A DNA stretch of 64,000 bases from Cohnella kolymensis (GTDB lineage: Bacteria > Bacillota > Bacilli > Paenibacillales > Paenibacillaceae): assembly GCF_000829465.1 (NCBI RefSeq), contig NZ_JXAL01000017.1:1-64000 (forward strand). Direction: 5' to 3'. Shown here one piece after another: positions 1 through 9,466 of this stretch. Under the pieces are notes generated by a model. That model was not told the origin of the DNA and made no database searches. It saw only the letters and a program-made list of their open reading frames with translations. The translations under genes were made by a program, and so were the position numbers. How positions within the stretch are numbered: the first letter of the stretch is position 1; each line of letters begins with the position of its first letter.

Positions 1-267
1 TGATTCTCCCCGGTTTTTATCCGGATGCGGACAGCTTATCCGACTAATGCTGGACAACTTATGCCGTCATCTGCTGGGCATTATGCGCTAGCAGTAACAA
101 TATCTCAATTCTGGAGCGACAGCTTATAACAGCAAGAGGGGATGGTAAAAGCTATATTTATACTAACTTCAATCCAAAGTATGCTCATTACGCCCTAACC
201 ATCCTTCGGACCTTCTATAATTTCTGCTTAATGTGGCTCTCAATGAAACCAAATCGTCGCAAATCAA

Positions 268-340
268 ATAAGAGGGTATGTTCATATCGTAAAACTTATG
301 GGGATATGTTCTTGTCCGATAAGAGGGTATATTCATGTCG
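268..340. repeat. Direct repeat pair with an inverted repeat arm
   Basis: Two 22-bp copies of ATAAGAGGGTATRTTCATRTCG lie at 268-289 and 319-340. Between them, 304-317 reads ATATGTTCTTGTCC, the reverse complement of the GGACAAGAACATAT arm of the dispersed element seen at 2620, 6639 and 8145. Bases 1-267 hold no convincing gene. Confidence 0.6.
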
Positions 341-395
341 CTACACATATAAAAAAGCATTATCGCCAATCTTTTCTGTCAAAGTGAAGCAAACC

Positions 396-424
396 ACCGC
401 GAGCATCGCGGTTTTTATTTTTTT
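396..424 (+). terminator. Intrinsic terminator hairpin upstream of the sigma gene
   Basis: Stem ACCGCGA / TCGCGGT with a 3-nt loop is followed by a run of T broken by one A. It resembles the GC-rich terminator core of the dispersed repeats and would shield the sigma gene from upstream transcription, or attenuate a transcript that enters it. Confidence 0.6.
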
Positions 425-479
425 GCGATGGAATGAACCTTTTGAGTTGCTCGAGGCTCTTAGTAATAGAGGTGAAAAA

Positions 480-1028
480 ATGGATGTAGTAAATATGGTT
501 AAGAAAGCGAAAAAGGGGGACAAGGAGGCTTTGCTTCAATTGATTTTATCAGAAAAAAACGCGTATTATCGGCTAGCTTATTCCTACATGAGGAATGAAG
601 AGGATGCCATGGATGTCTTAGAGGAAATGATCGTGAAGCTTTATGAGCGGATCGGCCAATTGAAGAAAGAAGAGTCCTTCTACACCTGGAGCAAGACCAT
701 TCTGGTCAATCAATGCAAACGCTCGTTGAAAAGAAACAACAAGGTAATCCCACTAGGAGACCAGCTAGAAGTGAGCAAGGGGCAAATCGACTCTTCCGCA
801 AAATCCGATTATAGCCAAGTGGAAGAGCAGATGGATCTACAAGCGCTACTGACCCATCTGAACGCTGACCAAAGCGAAGCCATTCAACTAAAATATTTTC
901 ATGATCTGGATTATGGTTCGATTGCTGCGATGACCCACGTATCGACGGGAACGGTCAAATCAAGAATTTATCAAGGGCTTCAGAAACTGAGAGCGTTATA
1001 CGGGAGGCTTGCAGATGAGCAACATTGA
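480..1028 (+). CDS. ECF-type RNA polymerase sigma factor
   Basis: 182-residue sigma-70 family protein of the extracytoplasmic-function type. Region 2 spans about residues 25-95 (core-binding and -10 recognition, with YYRLAYSYMRNEEDAMDV), and region 4 about 120-175 (helix-turn-helix with STGTVKSRIYQGL). The ATG at 480 is chosen because AGAGGTG lies just upstream; the longer open frame to 231 runs through repeat and terminator DNA. It overlaps the anti-sigma gene by 14 nt, which implies co-translation. Such pairs respond to envelope stress in Bacilli; the signal here is unknown. Confidence 0.9.
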   Translation: MDVVNMVKKAKKGDKEALLQLILSEKNAYYRLAYSYMRNEEDAMDVLEEMIVKLYERIGQLKKEESFYTWSKTILVNQCKRSLKRNNKVIPLGDQLEVSKGQIDSSAKSDYSQVEEQMDLQALLTHLNADQSEAIQLKYFHDLDYGSIAAMTHVSTGTVKSRIYQGLQKLRALYGRLADEQH

Positions 1029-1973
1029 AGATCGGTTCTTGGAAGAGAAAGTGCGGTTAAGTGAACTTTCCGCCCCTGAAGAGTTGGAAGCAAGATTAAG
1101 AAATGCGTTAAACACCACAGTCCCCAGAAGAAAAGCGAAATGGAATGTAAAAAGAAGTTGGACAATCGCGGCAGCTGTCCTTGCGGTTATGCTGTTCACT
1201 GGAAACCAATACCATGCGTTAGCCTATTACGGCAAGATGCTGCTCGGCTTTGACGAAGCCGTATACGACACTCTTAGCGAACTAGACAAGCAGGGGAAGG
1301 GGCAGGCTCTTAACGAGCGGTTCCAACTTGAGGACGGTACTATGCTTACCATCAACGGCATTATGTCGGATGAAAATCAGTTTATCTTGTACTATACCTT
1401 GAGCAACCCGAATGGGCTTCGGAGTTACGACGGTTTTGATCCTACTGGGATTAGAGGTTTTCAAACGGATTCCCATCATATACTACGTGGAGCAACATCT
1501 GGACCAACTGGCGGGGTTACCGAGACCAAAGGATATTTGGCTTTCGATCCTGTCAGCCCGCTTGCCAAGAAATTAACGCTTTCGTATTGGTATAAGCTGC
1601 CGGAAAGCGATCAACGACGGGAGGGACAAATTACGTTCCCTTACCGGCCGGATGAAGCGATGCCTACCAAGATCAAACAATCCGTAAATGTTACCGTTAA
1701 TGGCCAAACGATAAGCATCGGCACGATTACCGCAACTCCGACGATGACTTTGATTGAAGGCACACTTCAAGCGGAAAATGAACAACTGAATCAAGCCGTT
1801 CTGAACGGAATGGATCTGATCGCCAATGGAGATTCGGTATCTTTATTCAGCAGCTCATGCAGTCTCAGACCGGAGCTTTTTCACTGGAGTATGATACCCT
1901 CCCGGAGAATCTTCAATCTTTGCAGCTTATCCTAAAGAAAACGGGTGATACGGTGCAGATACCGGTTAAATAA
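1015..1973 (+). CDS. Anti-sigma factor, DUF4179-type membrane protein (frameshifted)
   Basis: Partner of the preceding sigma factor. A short cytoplasmic N-terminus is followed by one membrane segment (about residues 45-65) and the YYGKMLLGFD stretch typical of DUF4179 anti-sigma proteins, then an extracellular beta-rich domain. GGGAGG sits 7 nt before ATG 1015. The reading frame breaks near 1855-1857: in-frame translation ends with an unrelated tail at 1935, whereas the next frame continues MQSQTGAFSLEYDTLPENLQ to a TAA at 1971-1973. Restoring one base gives 319 residues. Missing base at AGCTC-ATG; sequencing error and true mutation cannot be separated here. Confidence 0.8.
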
Positions 1974-2058
1974 AAATTTCTTCGACTTAGTAGGTAAGCG
2001 TGGAATTAAGATAAATTCAGTGAAAGCAGCTACATTTTTTTTAGGTGAGGTAAGCGAT

Positions 2059-2295
2059 ATGAATCCGGTGATTGGCTTGGCTGAGAAGGTCAAAATACTG
2101 AAGAAGCTAGAAACACATGGTTATCAAATTGCTTTTTATATACTTCAAAATGAGGATCTTGCTATTGAAGCTATTAAGACGGCGCTGATCGAACTCAGTA
2201 TGGATGATACGTTTTTTAGAAAATCTCAAACTGTTCAGCAACAAATTATGAAAAGAACCTGCATGTATAAATCAATAGCGGTAAAGCAAAAGTGA
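2059..2295 (+). CDS. Small hypothetical protein, possibly sigma-region-2-like
   Basis: 78 residues, starting at ATG 2059 after TAGGTGAGG. No family is firmly recognised. The stretch GYQIAFYILQNEDLAIEAIKTA is reminiscent of helices in sigma-70 region 2, and small proteins of this kind occur beside ECF genes in Paenibacillus, but no DNA-binding region 4 is present. It lies 85 nt after the restored end of the anti-sigma gene and may be in the same transcript. Function unknown. Confidence 0.55.
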   Translation: MNPVIGLAEKVKILKKLETHGYQIAFYILQNEDLAIEAIKTALIELSMDDTFFRKSQTVQQQIMKRTCMYKSIAVKQK

Positions 2296-2368
2296 ATATT
2301 GGACATTTACGGTAAGCCAAGGGATAGTTTAATAAACAAACCGGGCTGCCGCTAGTACTGTCAATTTA

Positions 2369-2400
2369 GGAAAAACCATCCGCATTGGATGTTTTTCCAT
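2369..2400. terminator. Bidirectional terminator-like hairpin
   Basis: GGAAAAAC..ATCC / GGAT GTTTTTCC forms a stem with a short loop; A-rich and T-rich arms make it plausible in both directions. It follows the small gene ending at 2295. Confidence 0.55.
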
Positions 2401-2619
2401 TTATATCCATGCGTTTGCACCTGGTGACAGCGACGCTGGTACTACCCCTAAATCAATAGTTAAACGACATCAAGCTGCCGAGAATTTCTGCGGCTTACTT
2501 TGCTTCTTTGTTTGAACTCGTGATACAAGAAATTAACGAACGAAAGGACAAAAGATGGGGAAGTTATTTCTTAAGAGCTAAAAAGCAATAATATACATTG
2601 ACACTCCATAAATGAAGGA

Positions 2620-2691
2620 GGACAAGAACATATATCCACATCGACCCGCGCCCAGCGCGGTTTTTTTGTTTTATGAATATAACTTCTTGTC
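2620..2691 (+). repeat. Dispersed inverted repeat with terminator core, copy 1
   Basis: 72-bp element. Left arm GGACAAGAACATATATCC, core hairpin CCGCGC/GCGCGG followed by T7 (an intrinsic terminator in the + direction), right arm ATGAATATAACTTCTTGTC, which is the inverted, slightly diverged left arm. The same layout recurs at 6639 and 8145 on the other strand. It follows plus-strand genes, so its core is oriented to terminate them. No transposase or clear target-site duplication was seen. Confidence 0.75.
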
Positions 2692-3240
2692 TTTTGCGCA
2701 GGACAAGAAGTTATAAATATTTCCTAATGAGGACAACAAGTAATAATGTTTTCCACTTCATTAATTACGTTGGTGGCGAATCACTTTTTGAACACTCCAA
2801 GTTGTGAATTTAGCGAGAGAACATTCTGACATATGAAGCCTTTGTATTTGCGGCATTAAAATTGTACGCCGAATAATTGGACAAGAAGGATTACTGTATT
2901 CCGATTTTTTGACCCAACAATACAGTATCATGTCTGCTCATTAAGGACAAAAGGAAAGCGCCTTAATGGCTCTAAGTAGATTTACAGACATATGTATAAA
3001 ATACGGGTTTTGTGAAATAGCCAAACATTTTACCAAACGGCTGCTTATCCTTAATATCGGACGACAAGAACATATATTCATAAAGGACAAGAATTTACAT
3101 CGTTGGATGTATTGTGCGAATTTACATGGGCTGCTGTCCCAACCGCTGCTCGTCATGATGCTTCTTAATCGACATCAATAGCAAATCGGGACAAATCAGT
3201 TACACTTAGCCCAGATATTTGTGCGTTTCGGCACGACACA
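2692..3240. repeat. Gene-free stretch with scattered arms of the dispersed repeat
   Basis: Isolated arm copies occur at 2701 (GGACAAGAAGTTATAAAT), 2731 (GGACAACAAG), 2879 (GGACAAGAAGG), 3063 (GACAAGAACATATATTCATAAA) and immediately after it at 3085 (GGACAAGAATTTACATCG). No convincing gene is present; the open frame around 2966-3181 has no ribosome site and runs through the repeats. Confidence 0.55.
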
Positions 3241-3249
3241 AAACCAGGG

Positions 3250-3285
3250 TTATATAAAAATAAAAAAGCTTGATTTCTCAAGCTT
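3250..3285 (-). terminator. Intrinsic terminator, minus strand
   Basis: Read on the minus strand, AAGCTTGA-GAAA-TCAAGCTT is followed by T-rich sequence. It lies downstream of the reductase fragment at 3319-3555. Confidence 0.7.
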
Positions 3286-3318
3286 CCGTCCTCTCAGTTA
3301 TGTCCCGCTTTTGTGTCG

Positions 3319-3555
3319 TTAGACAAACATATCCTTATATGTCCCTGCCTCACCAGAAATGCCAATTTGCAATTCCTCGACGAGACCAGCCTTTAACAAT
3401 TGCTGCCCAACGATCGGGCCGCCCACTACCATGACGTCTTTTTCTCCAGCGGCTTGTTTGGCTTGCTCAATAGCACCTTCGACAGGTGCAGCCTGATCCG
3501 ATTGAACTCCGCGCAAATGGCGGACTTCAATCGGATCAGGACGATAATTCACCAT
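3319..3555 (-). pseudogene. Fragment of a RibD C-terminal / dihydrofolate-reductase-like protein
   Basis: 78 residues containing IEQAKQAAGEKDVMVVGG and QQLLKAGLVEELQI, the glycine-rich strand and following helix typical of the RibD_C reductase fold. Members of this family are about 180-200 residues. Here the N-terminal half is absent and the C-terminal strand normally carrying the xLLGGGxRLF motif is replaced by an unrelated tail. No ribosome site precedes the ATG. This is best read as a gene remnant in a repeat-rich, rearranged stretch. Confidence 0.7.
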
Positions 3556-3608
3556 AAACTGGTTTGAAAATTACGCAGTTTCATCGGTCGGCTTCTCTCG
3601 CGTCCGCA

Positions 3609-6409
3609 TTACTGAGATGCCGCTTGAATTTGGTCATAAGCCCAATGGTCAGGAGGAACATCGCGCCATTTAGGCGGCTTCGAATCCTTTGGTACCGTTT
3701 TTCCTAGCATATGATTGATGATCGTTACCGCCTCTGCACGTGTTAACGGCCGATTGGGGTAGAAAGCGCCATCTCCATATCCCTTCATCAACCCGGCAGC
3801 CTGCACCGCTCTTATGGCACTGGAAGCCCAATGATTCTTCGTATCGGAGAACGCATTCGTTGGTGTGGCATCGAGATTCATCGCGCGGGCCGCAATGCTC
3901 GCCATTTCCGCTCGAGTAACAGGCGAATCGGGATGGAATGTTCCATCCGGATAGCCGACCAACACATGGTTCCCGATCAGTTCTTGAATCGGCTGCATCG
4001 CCCAATGCATGCTCGGAACATCCAAAACCGCTATCGGGGTTTCTGCTGTCGCCGGCAAATTCAGCACTCTTGCAAGTAACGCAGCTAATTCTGCGCGCGT
4101 AATTTGACGATTGGGACGGAAGCTTCCATCTGCATACCCATTAATATAGCCTGGGCCGTTGTTCTCACTTCCTTCCTTATGTTGTTTGGTTATGGTAATA
4201 TTCAATATCGGCATGATTTCCCCAACGTGAATCAATCCATTCCGAATGTAGCTAAAGCCCCCCAGAGATTCATCGCGCGGATCCTTTCGGCTATCGTAGG
4301 TTTCATACCCCTCTTTCTTTGCAATCACATAGAAGTCGCCATCGGGATAGACCATCCAGCCATATTGGCCATCCGCGTTATTGACCTGCGGATTATGGTT
4401 TTGATTGATCACGTCCGCAGGAAGCTTCGGCAATTTCACCGGGGAACCGGGGATTCGGCCCTTGCTTCGATTCAACTCTGTATCGGCCCAGAAAAGCTGA
4501 ACTTCGACTCCGGCAATGGGTTTGTGCGTCTCGCGATCCTGAATCACGCCATTCGGATAGATGAAATCCGTTTGAATCGAAGCCGTTCCATTCGCCTGAA
4601 CGGTTAATGACCCCGCAATTCCGGATAACTCTTCTCCGGTTGGCGCGACGACATGGATAATTACCGGATATTGTCCGGGAGCCAAATTGCTTGCTAACTG
4701 GAATTGTCCGTTTGAAGCGATCGTCAAATTGGCGATTTCCGCTGAATTCCCATCCGCAGAGAGTACGGCAGCCGTCAAAGATACGCCCGAACCCAGGATG
4801 TTTGGTAAACCGACAGATCCGTTTGCTTGGGGACCTTTTACCTTTAATTCTCCTATAATCGTAATTGGAGCAGTCGGCTGTACAGGCACAACAGGCTGTA
4901 CAGCCACAACAGGCTCAGAGCCGTAAGTTTTGGCCGTACGAGGCTTTCCGCCTTCCCCAAGTTCGTAACCGAGACATATACCGTACCCGAGCCGGTTCCC
5001 AGCTGCAGAATGCTCACTGTTGCCGAGGTTTCACCGGCACCTACGGTTGACGACCCCAGCAGATTCCCGTCTGCCGCCGCGTCATAAACCTTAACCATGT
5101 CGCCCGCGGCCAATCCGCTTACGGACACCGTATCTGGGGTTGGCGCTGTATGATTGGACACCGTTACGTCGGATGCGGAAGGCGCCGTCGATTGCACAAC
5201 AGGCTCTGAGCCGTAAGTTTTTGCCGTACGAGAGCTTTCCGCCTTCCCCAAGTTCGTAACCGAGACATACACCGTCCCCGAGCCGGTTCCCAGCTGCAGA
5301 ATGCTCACCGTTGCCGAGGTTTCACCGGCGCCCACGGTTGACGACCCTAACAGATTCCCGTCTGCCGCCGCGTCATAAACCTTAACCACGTCGCCCGCGG
5401 CCAATCCGCTTACGGACACCGTATCTGGGGTTGGCGCTGGATGATTGGAAACCGTCACATTTGATGCAGGAATTGAAGCGGAAGAGTTCCGCATGATGAT
5501 TTGGATTCGGTTATTCCATGTATCCGCTACATAGATATTTTCATATTGATCAACGGCTACACCGGAGGGCTCATCAAACTGCTCTTTTCCCGCCCCTTTA
5601 CTTCCCCAAGCCTGTATGAAATTACTCGACCCATCAAACTCTTGTATTCGGTTGTTTAAAGTATCGGCAACATAAATATTACCTGCTTGTGCAGCGATCC
5701 CTTGGGGACTATTGAATTCTCCATTCCCGGATCCGCCTCTTCCCCAGACCCACGTGACGTCCGAATTAACGATTCGTTGATTAGCAGTGTCGGCGACGAA
5801 TGGAATTCCAAAGTTGAGAACTACTCCGAATGGGAATAGGAATGGGCCTGGTATTAGTAAGTATACATCCCCGTTATCCTGAAACACGATAAGCCGATTA
5901 TTTCCGGTATCCGCAACATATAATCCTGCGCTGAGTGCTATACCTCTGGGTGAATTCAATGGTCCAACCACAGAATCGGGACCGAAAGTTAACAGATAAT
6001 TTCCGTTTTTATCGAATTTTTGAATTCGGTTATTCCCCGTATCGGCCACATATATATTTCCTTCATAATCCAACTCGACGTCTGAAGGCGAATTGAATTG
6101 TCCATTCCCGGATCCGCTCGTGCCGAATGAGGTCACATAAGTCCCATCGGAAGCAAATTTCTGAATTCGGTTATTCCCCGTATCGGCCACATAAATATTT
6201 AAAGATGAGTCGACGGCTATCCCCCTAGGATGATCAAATTGCCCGTTTCCGCTTCCGAAATTCCCGAAGGAAACCCAAGTGGGAGAAGTCCCCGGGTCGG
6301 CCGAAACAACGAAGCGAGAAGAAAAATTGATTACCAATAATGGAATTGATAGGATAATTAAAACTTTCCTAATAAAGCCTCCGAAAAGAGGCTTGACTTT
6401 TGTTATCAT
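3609..6409 (-). CDS. S-layer-anchored NHL-repeat protein (frameshifted)
   Basis: Exported cell-surface protein, 933 residues when one base is restored. A signal peptide (about 1-36) is followed by six NHL beta-propeller blades with YVADTxNNRIQ motifs (about 45-310), two near-identical 97-residue beta modules (SNHxAPTPDTVSVSGLAAGD), a carboxypeptidase-regulatory-like beta domain, and three C-terminal SLH motifs (GYADGSFRPNRQITRAE, GYPDGTFHPDSPVTRAE, GYGDGAFYPNRPLTRAE) that bind pyruvylated secondary wall polymer. GAGGAGGG precedes the ATG. The frame breaks at about 4941: GTACGAGGCTTTCC has one base fewer than GTACGAGAGCTTTCC in the sister module. NHL propellers usually mediate binding; the ligand is unknown. 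Confidence 0.85.
4911..5470 (-). repeat. Intragenic tandem repeat of a 97-codon beta module
   Basis: Two copies with a 290/291-bp period (one starts at 4911, the other at 5201) encode the modules between the NHL propeller and the SLH region. Near identity at DNA level points to recent duplication and gives a built-in comparison that exposes the one-base loss in the 4911 copy. Confidence 0.85.
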
Positions 6410-6838
6410 GCGAATAAATTCCCTCCTCTAATAAATTTGCCTTAGCGCAACTTCAGAATGGTGGATTAAGAATTCTCATTGAATAGTATAAAGTCCAATA
6501 AATGTTAAGTATGTCGTTTCTTGCTGATAGCTAACAATTTCATAACTGGTTCTAATCGGCAGAATTCCGGAAACGGAAGAGATGCTCGATTTTGCCGCTC
6601 AACAGGCATACTCACTAAGCGCGGCGTAATTGGTGAAAGGACAAGAACTTGTACCCATAAAACGAAAAAACCGCGCACAGCGCGGGTCTTATTAAATGTA
6701 TGTTCTTATCCTCCGACACTTAATCAACAGCCGTTCTATTCCAGTATCGCCCGGCTATTTTCATTGCCGCAGCGGAGTCCCAAAACAGTGCAACTCCGAG
6801 TTCCTAACGGTGATATAAACGCGTTATTGCGATTATGA
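6410..6838. other. Intergenic region
   Basis: Upstream of the surface-protein gene. Apart from the dispersed repeat at 6639-6711 nothing recognisable was found; the plus-strand open frame across 6521-6838 runs through the repeat and has no ribosome site. Confidence 0.5.
6639..6711 (-). repeat. Dispersed inverted repeat with terminator core, copy 2
   Basis: Read on the minus strand: GGATAAGAACATACATTT, core CCGCGCTGTGCGCGG followed by T6, then CGTTTTATGGGTACAAG and TTCTTGTCC. It keeps the arm-core-T-run-arm order of copy 1 and is oriented to terminate the minus-strand gene at 6840-7685, whose stop lies 129 bp upstream of it. Confidence 0.75.
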
Positions 6839-6839
6839 G

Positions 6840-7685
6840 CTATTCAAATGTAATGATCGGTTTGATGGTGATCCCTTTGGCGGAATCCTCGAACGCCTGA
6901 TTGATCTCATCGAATGCATAGTATTTGATCAGTCTGTCAAACGGGAATCTTCCCTTTTTGTACAACTCAATCAACGCCGGAATGTACAATTGGGGCACGC
7001 TTCGGCCCATCAAAAACCCACTGAGCGTTCGTTCAAACAAAATCGTATTTAGATCAACAGTGGCCTCCGTGCCCAGCTTCGAACCGCCGACTTGTACCGC
7101 AACCCCCAATAATTGAAGGCTATCGATTGCGTTTCGTGTGTTTTCCGGACGTCCGCTGGCCTCAACTGCATGATCCACGCCGCCGCCAGTAATACTCTTT
7201 ATCCTCTCCACTACGTTACCCTTGAATGGGCTGATCACACCGACAACCCCAACAGGTAAACGGTACACGCGATTCTCTTTGCCAGGAATGACCGAGGGCC
7301 GAATTTCCCCGGTCATGTTCATTGGAATCGCAGCATAATAACGAATGTCTCCGATAAACATGTCGACCTCGGTCTCCGCCTTGAGATGCGAACTGCCGGT
7401 CTCAATCGTAAGGATCTCAATCAGGTCTTCCCGCTGCTTCTCCACAATGTCGGCTGCCTTCATCATGATGGCAGAACGTGTGTACCGGTTAAGATCCCAC
7501 CACTCGACTTGCGCTGTCGCAGCAGAGCGATAGGCCTCCTCCACATCCTCCTTGGAGGCTAAACGGATGGTAACCAACTCCGATTCGTCGAACGGATTCC
7601 GGTTTGTGTATTGTCTCTCACTGCGACCAGTGCGCCATGCTCCAGCAATGAACTGTTTGTCCCAAGTTTTAAACTCAACCGCCAT
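6840..7685 (-). CDS. Chimeric ORF: aldehyde dehydrogenase N-terminus joined to zinc alcohol dehydrogenase C-terminus
   Basis: 281 residues. Residues 1-154 match the N-terminal part of an NAD(P) aldehyde dehydrogenase (FIAGAWRTG, NPFDESEL, GVVGVISPF). From about residue 155 the sequence is the C-terminal part of an aryl/benzyl-alcohol dehydrogenase (ITGGGVDHAVEASGRPE, IELYKKGRFPFDRLIKYYAF, KGITIKPI). The join is in frame near 7223 at ISPF/KGNV. The product lacks the aldehyde dehydrogenase catalytic Cys and Glu and the zinc-binding half of the alcohol dehydrogenase, so neither activity is expected. The simplest origin is a deletion between two neighbouring genes of an aromatic-alcohol pathway. 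Confidence 0.85.
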   Translation of the reverse strand: MAVEFKTWDKQFIAGAWRTGRSERQYTNRNPFDESELVTIRLASKEDVEEAYRSAATAQVEWWDLNRYTRSAIMMKAADIVEKQREDLIEILTIETGSSHLKAETEVDMFIGDIRYYAAIPMNMTGEIRPSVIPGKENRVYRLPVGVVGVISPFKGNVVERIKSITGGGVDHAVEASGRPENTRNAIDSLQLLGVAVQVGGSKLGTEATVDLNTILFERTLSGFLMGRSVPQLYIPALIELYKKGRFPFDRLIKYYAFDEINQAFEDSAKGITIKPIITFE

Positions 7686-8144
7686 GTTAACTCCCCTTCA
7701 TTTTAAGATGAGAAGGTCTAAACACTTAAGCACGCTCTTCCTAGGTAGTCGACCTGCTTGGAAACCGACGCTGGAATATGCCGTAGCAAGCATCTTCAAT
7801 GTGATATGCGGTTTCTAGCAGTACATCTTCTCTATAATCCGATGTGCGGCAGATAGTGAGGTCGTCATATAAGGGTCGTTTTCCCCGATATAGTGCACGT
7901 TCGTGTATAGCTTGCCCCAGGACAAGAACATATATCGAACAACACTGACATCCTGTAACTCGTTTGTTGTTTGTATATGTATGAGACCTTTGCCCATCGA
8001 CATTGGGATCGACTCATTCTGAATAAATTATCCATAGCGTGCCGCATTGCCTCCGCCAAAGAGCCGGCATCGGCTTTACCGGTGCCCGCAAAATGTTGCG
8101 ATTACGCCTCTTTTCGGAGAACCATATAACTTGTCTTGAGCAAA
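7686..8144. other. Intergenic region with isolated repeat arms
   Basis: About 460 bp without a credible gene. An isolated arm GGACAAGAACATATATCG lies at 7920-7937, and an inverted arm ACCATATAACTTGTCT at 8121-8136 faces the element at 8145. Short open frames here lack ribosome sites. Confidence 0.55.
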
Positions 8145-8212
8145 GGACAAGAAGTTATATCCATAAAATAAAGAAACCGCGCTGGGCGCGGATCTCTAAC
8201 GATATATGTTCT
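8145..8212 (-). repeat. Dispersed inverted repeat with terminator core, copy 3
   Basis: On the minus strand: AGAACATATATCG, spacer, CCGCGCCCAGCGCGG, TTTCTTTATTTTATGG, ATATAACTTCTTGTCC. The core hairpin sequence is identical to that of copy 1. Its position just beyond the stop at 8239 makes it the apparent terminator of the SGNH hydrolase gene. Confidence 0.75.
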
Positions 8213-8238
8213 AACGTAATTCGAGATAATCCTTGCTC

Positions 8239-9297
8239 CTATTTGCTCGATTGCTGCTTCTTGACCACACTGAGTACGGCTCTCGAATACTCTTCCCCGA
8301 GGAATCGGTATCCTTCTTCACTCGGATGTATCCCGTCGGTATCGGAAAGGTATTTTGCATAGTTGTCGTCATTCCATTTCCCCGACAAGTCGACGAAGGT
8401 GCAATTCGTAACGAGGGAGCAGGCGTTCTTGATATCCTGATTGTAGGGAGCAAGCATCTCATCGGACATGCCTCTTATGGAGATAATCCCGCTGGCAAAC
8501 ACATGCGTGAGAGGCAGTGCGTCCGTAATGGACTTGAGAAAAGTCACGTAGTCCGCCTGGTATTGGTTATGGGAGGAGTCTCCACGATTAATATCACGTA
8601 TGGCATTAAAGCCGTATACTGACAGCACATAATCGGGTTTGTAGGAAATCACGTCGCTGCCAACCCGGCTTAAGCCGCTCGATTTTCCGCCAACGTTAAT
8701 ATCCGTTCTTCCGATTCCCACATTGATGCTCTCCATATCCAGTTTATCGCCTACGATCGAGGAGAACGAGAAGAAGCCTTTATTGTTGAGGCAACACCCT
8801 TCGGCATAGCTGTGACCGATGACGACGATTTTTTTCTTTTGTTCCTCTGGCTTTCTCACGTCAGCGCCTTTGTCGATGTACATTCCACCGATCTCATAAT
8901 TGGAATTCGAAAAAGCGACTTCGATCTTATGCCACCCCGTTTGTTTCGTAAAAATGGGAAGATAATGCCACGATTGGTCGCTTGGAATAACATGCGTAAC
9001 GGCAGGATTTCCGTCTACCGAAATTTTGATTTCTCCCCCGGTGCCCCGTTGCTTAAGCGTCGCGTAACTGCTATTCGTTTCGATTTTGGCCTTCGCCCCT
9101 GTAAGCGTCCCGACCATTACCTTTCCTAAAGACGGATCCTCCGAAGCTGTCCATGGTCCATTCGTGTACAGCCAGGAGGCATCGTCCGGAGCCAGAAATC
9201 GCTCGTTGTTCATTCGGCTTGAGACTCCAAATGCTAGAATGAGCAGCATGCCCAAAGTCACTACTATCAAACCGGTAATCTTCACTGTTCGGTTCAT
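8239..9297 (-). CDS. Membrane-anchored SGNH/GDSL hydrolase
   Basis: 352 residues. An N-terminal hydrophobic anchor (about 8-26) precedes a beta-sandwich-like region (about 40-145) and an SGNH esterase domain. Motif blocks are visible: GHSYAEG (nucleophile Ser), VYGFNAIRD in the GxND position, and DGIHPSEEG with the Asp-His pair. The enzyme is therefore expected outside the membrane as an esterase or deacetylase on cell-surface carbohydrate. GAGGGGGG precedes the ATG. It is a single-gene unit; the dispersed repeat at 8145 appears to supply the terminator. Substrate unknown. Confidence 0.8.
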   Translation of the reverse strand: MNRTVKITGLIVVTLGMLLILAFGVSSRMNNERFLAPDDASWLYTNGPWTASEDPSLGKVMVGTLTGAKAKIETNSSYATLKQRGTGGEIKISVDGNPAVTHVIPSDQSWHYLPIFTKQTGWHKIEVAFSNSNYEIGGMYIDKGADVRKPEEQKKKIVVIGHSYAEGCCLNNKGFFSFSSIVGDKLDMESINVGIGRTDINVGGKSSGLSRVGSDVISYKPDYVLSVYGFNAIRDINRGDSSHNQYQADYVTFLKSITDALPLTHVFASGIISIRGMSDEMLAPYNQDIKNACSLVTNCTFVDLSGKWNDDNYAKYLSDTDGIHPSEEGYRFLGEEYSRAVLSVVKKQQSSK

Positions 9298-9466
9298 CTT
9301 TTGCCGCCCCCCTCTTCGTAGCTTCTTTATTCATCCATGCTACCACGCAGGTGAGAATCGATCCTGTCATTTTGTGCTCGCAGCGAACAGATTTCTTCTT
9401 CTCCTTAAACGACCTGAAATCGAGTATAGTTAATTTAATGAAGCAAGAACGGCAGAGGTGAGACAA

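Noticed and set aside
268-3102. CRISPR array
   Set aside because: Repeats are irregularly spaced, occur in both orientations, show internal palindromes with terminator cores, and no cas genes are present.
2966-3181. 71-codon plus-strand ORF (and overlapping minus-strand ORF)
   Set aside because: Runs through repeat arms, no ribosome site, no protein-like composition.
4104-4607. 167-codon plus-strand ORF
   Set aside because: Antisense to the carboxypeptidase-regulatory-like and SLH region of the surface protein; codon pattern belongs to the minus strand.
6521-6838. 105-codon plus-strand ORF
   Set aside because: Contains the dispersed repeat and its terminator; no ribosome site.
8039-8622. 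Plus-strand ORFs over the repeat and antisense to the SGNH hydrolase
   Set aside because: Antisense shadows of a well-supported gene and repeat-derived codons.
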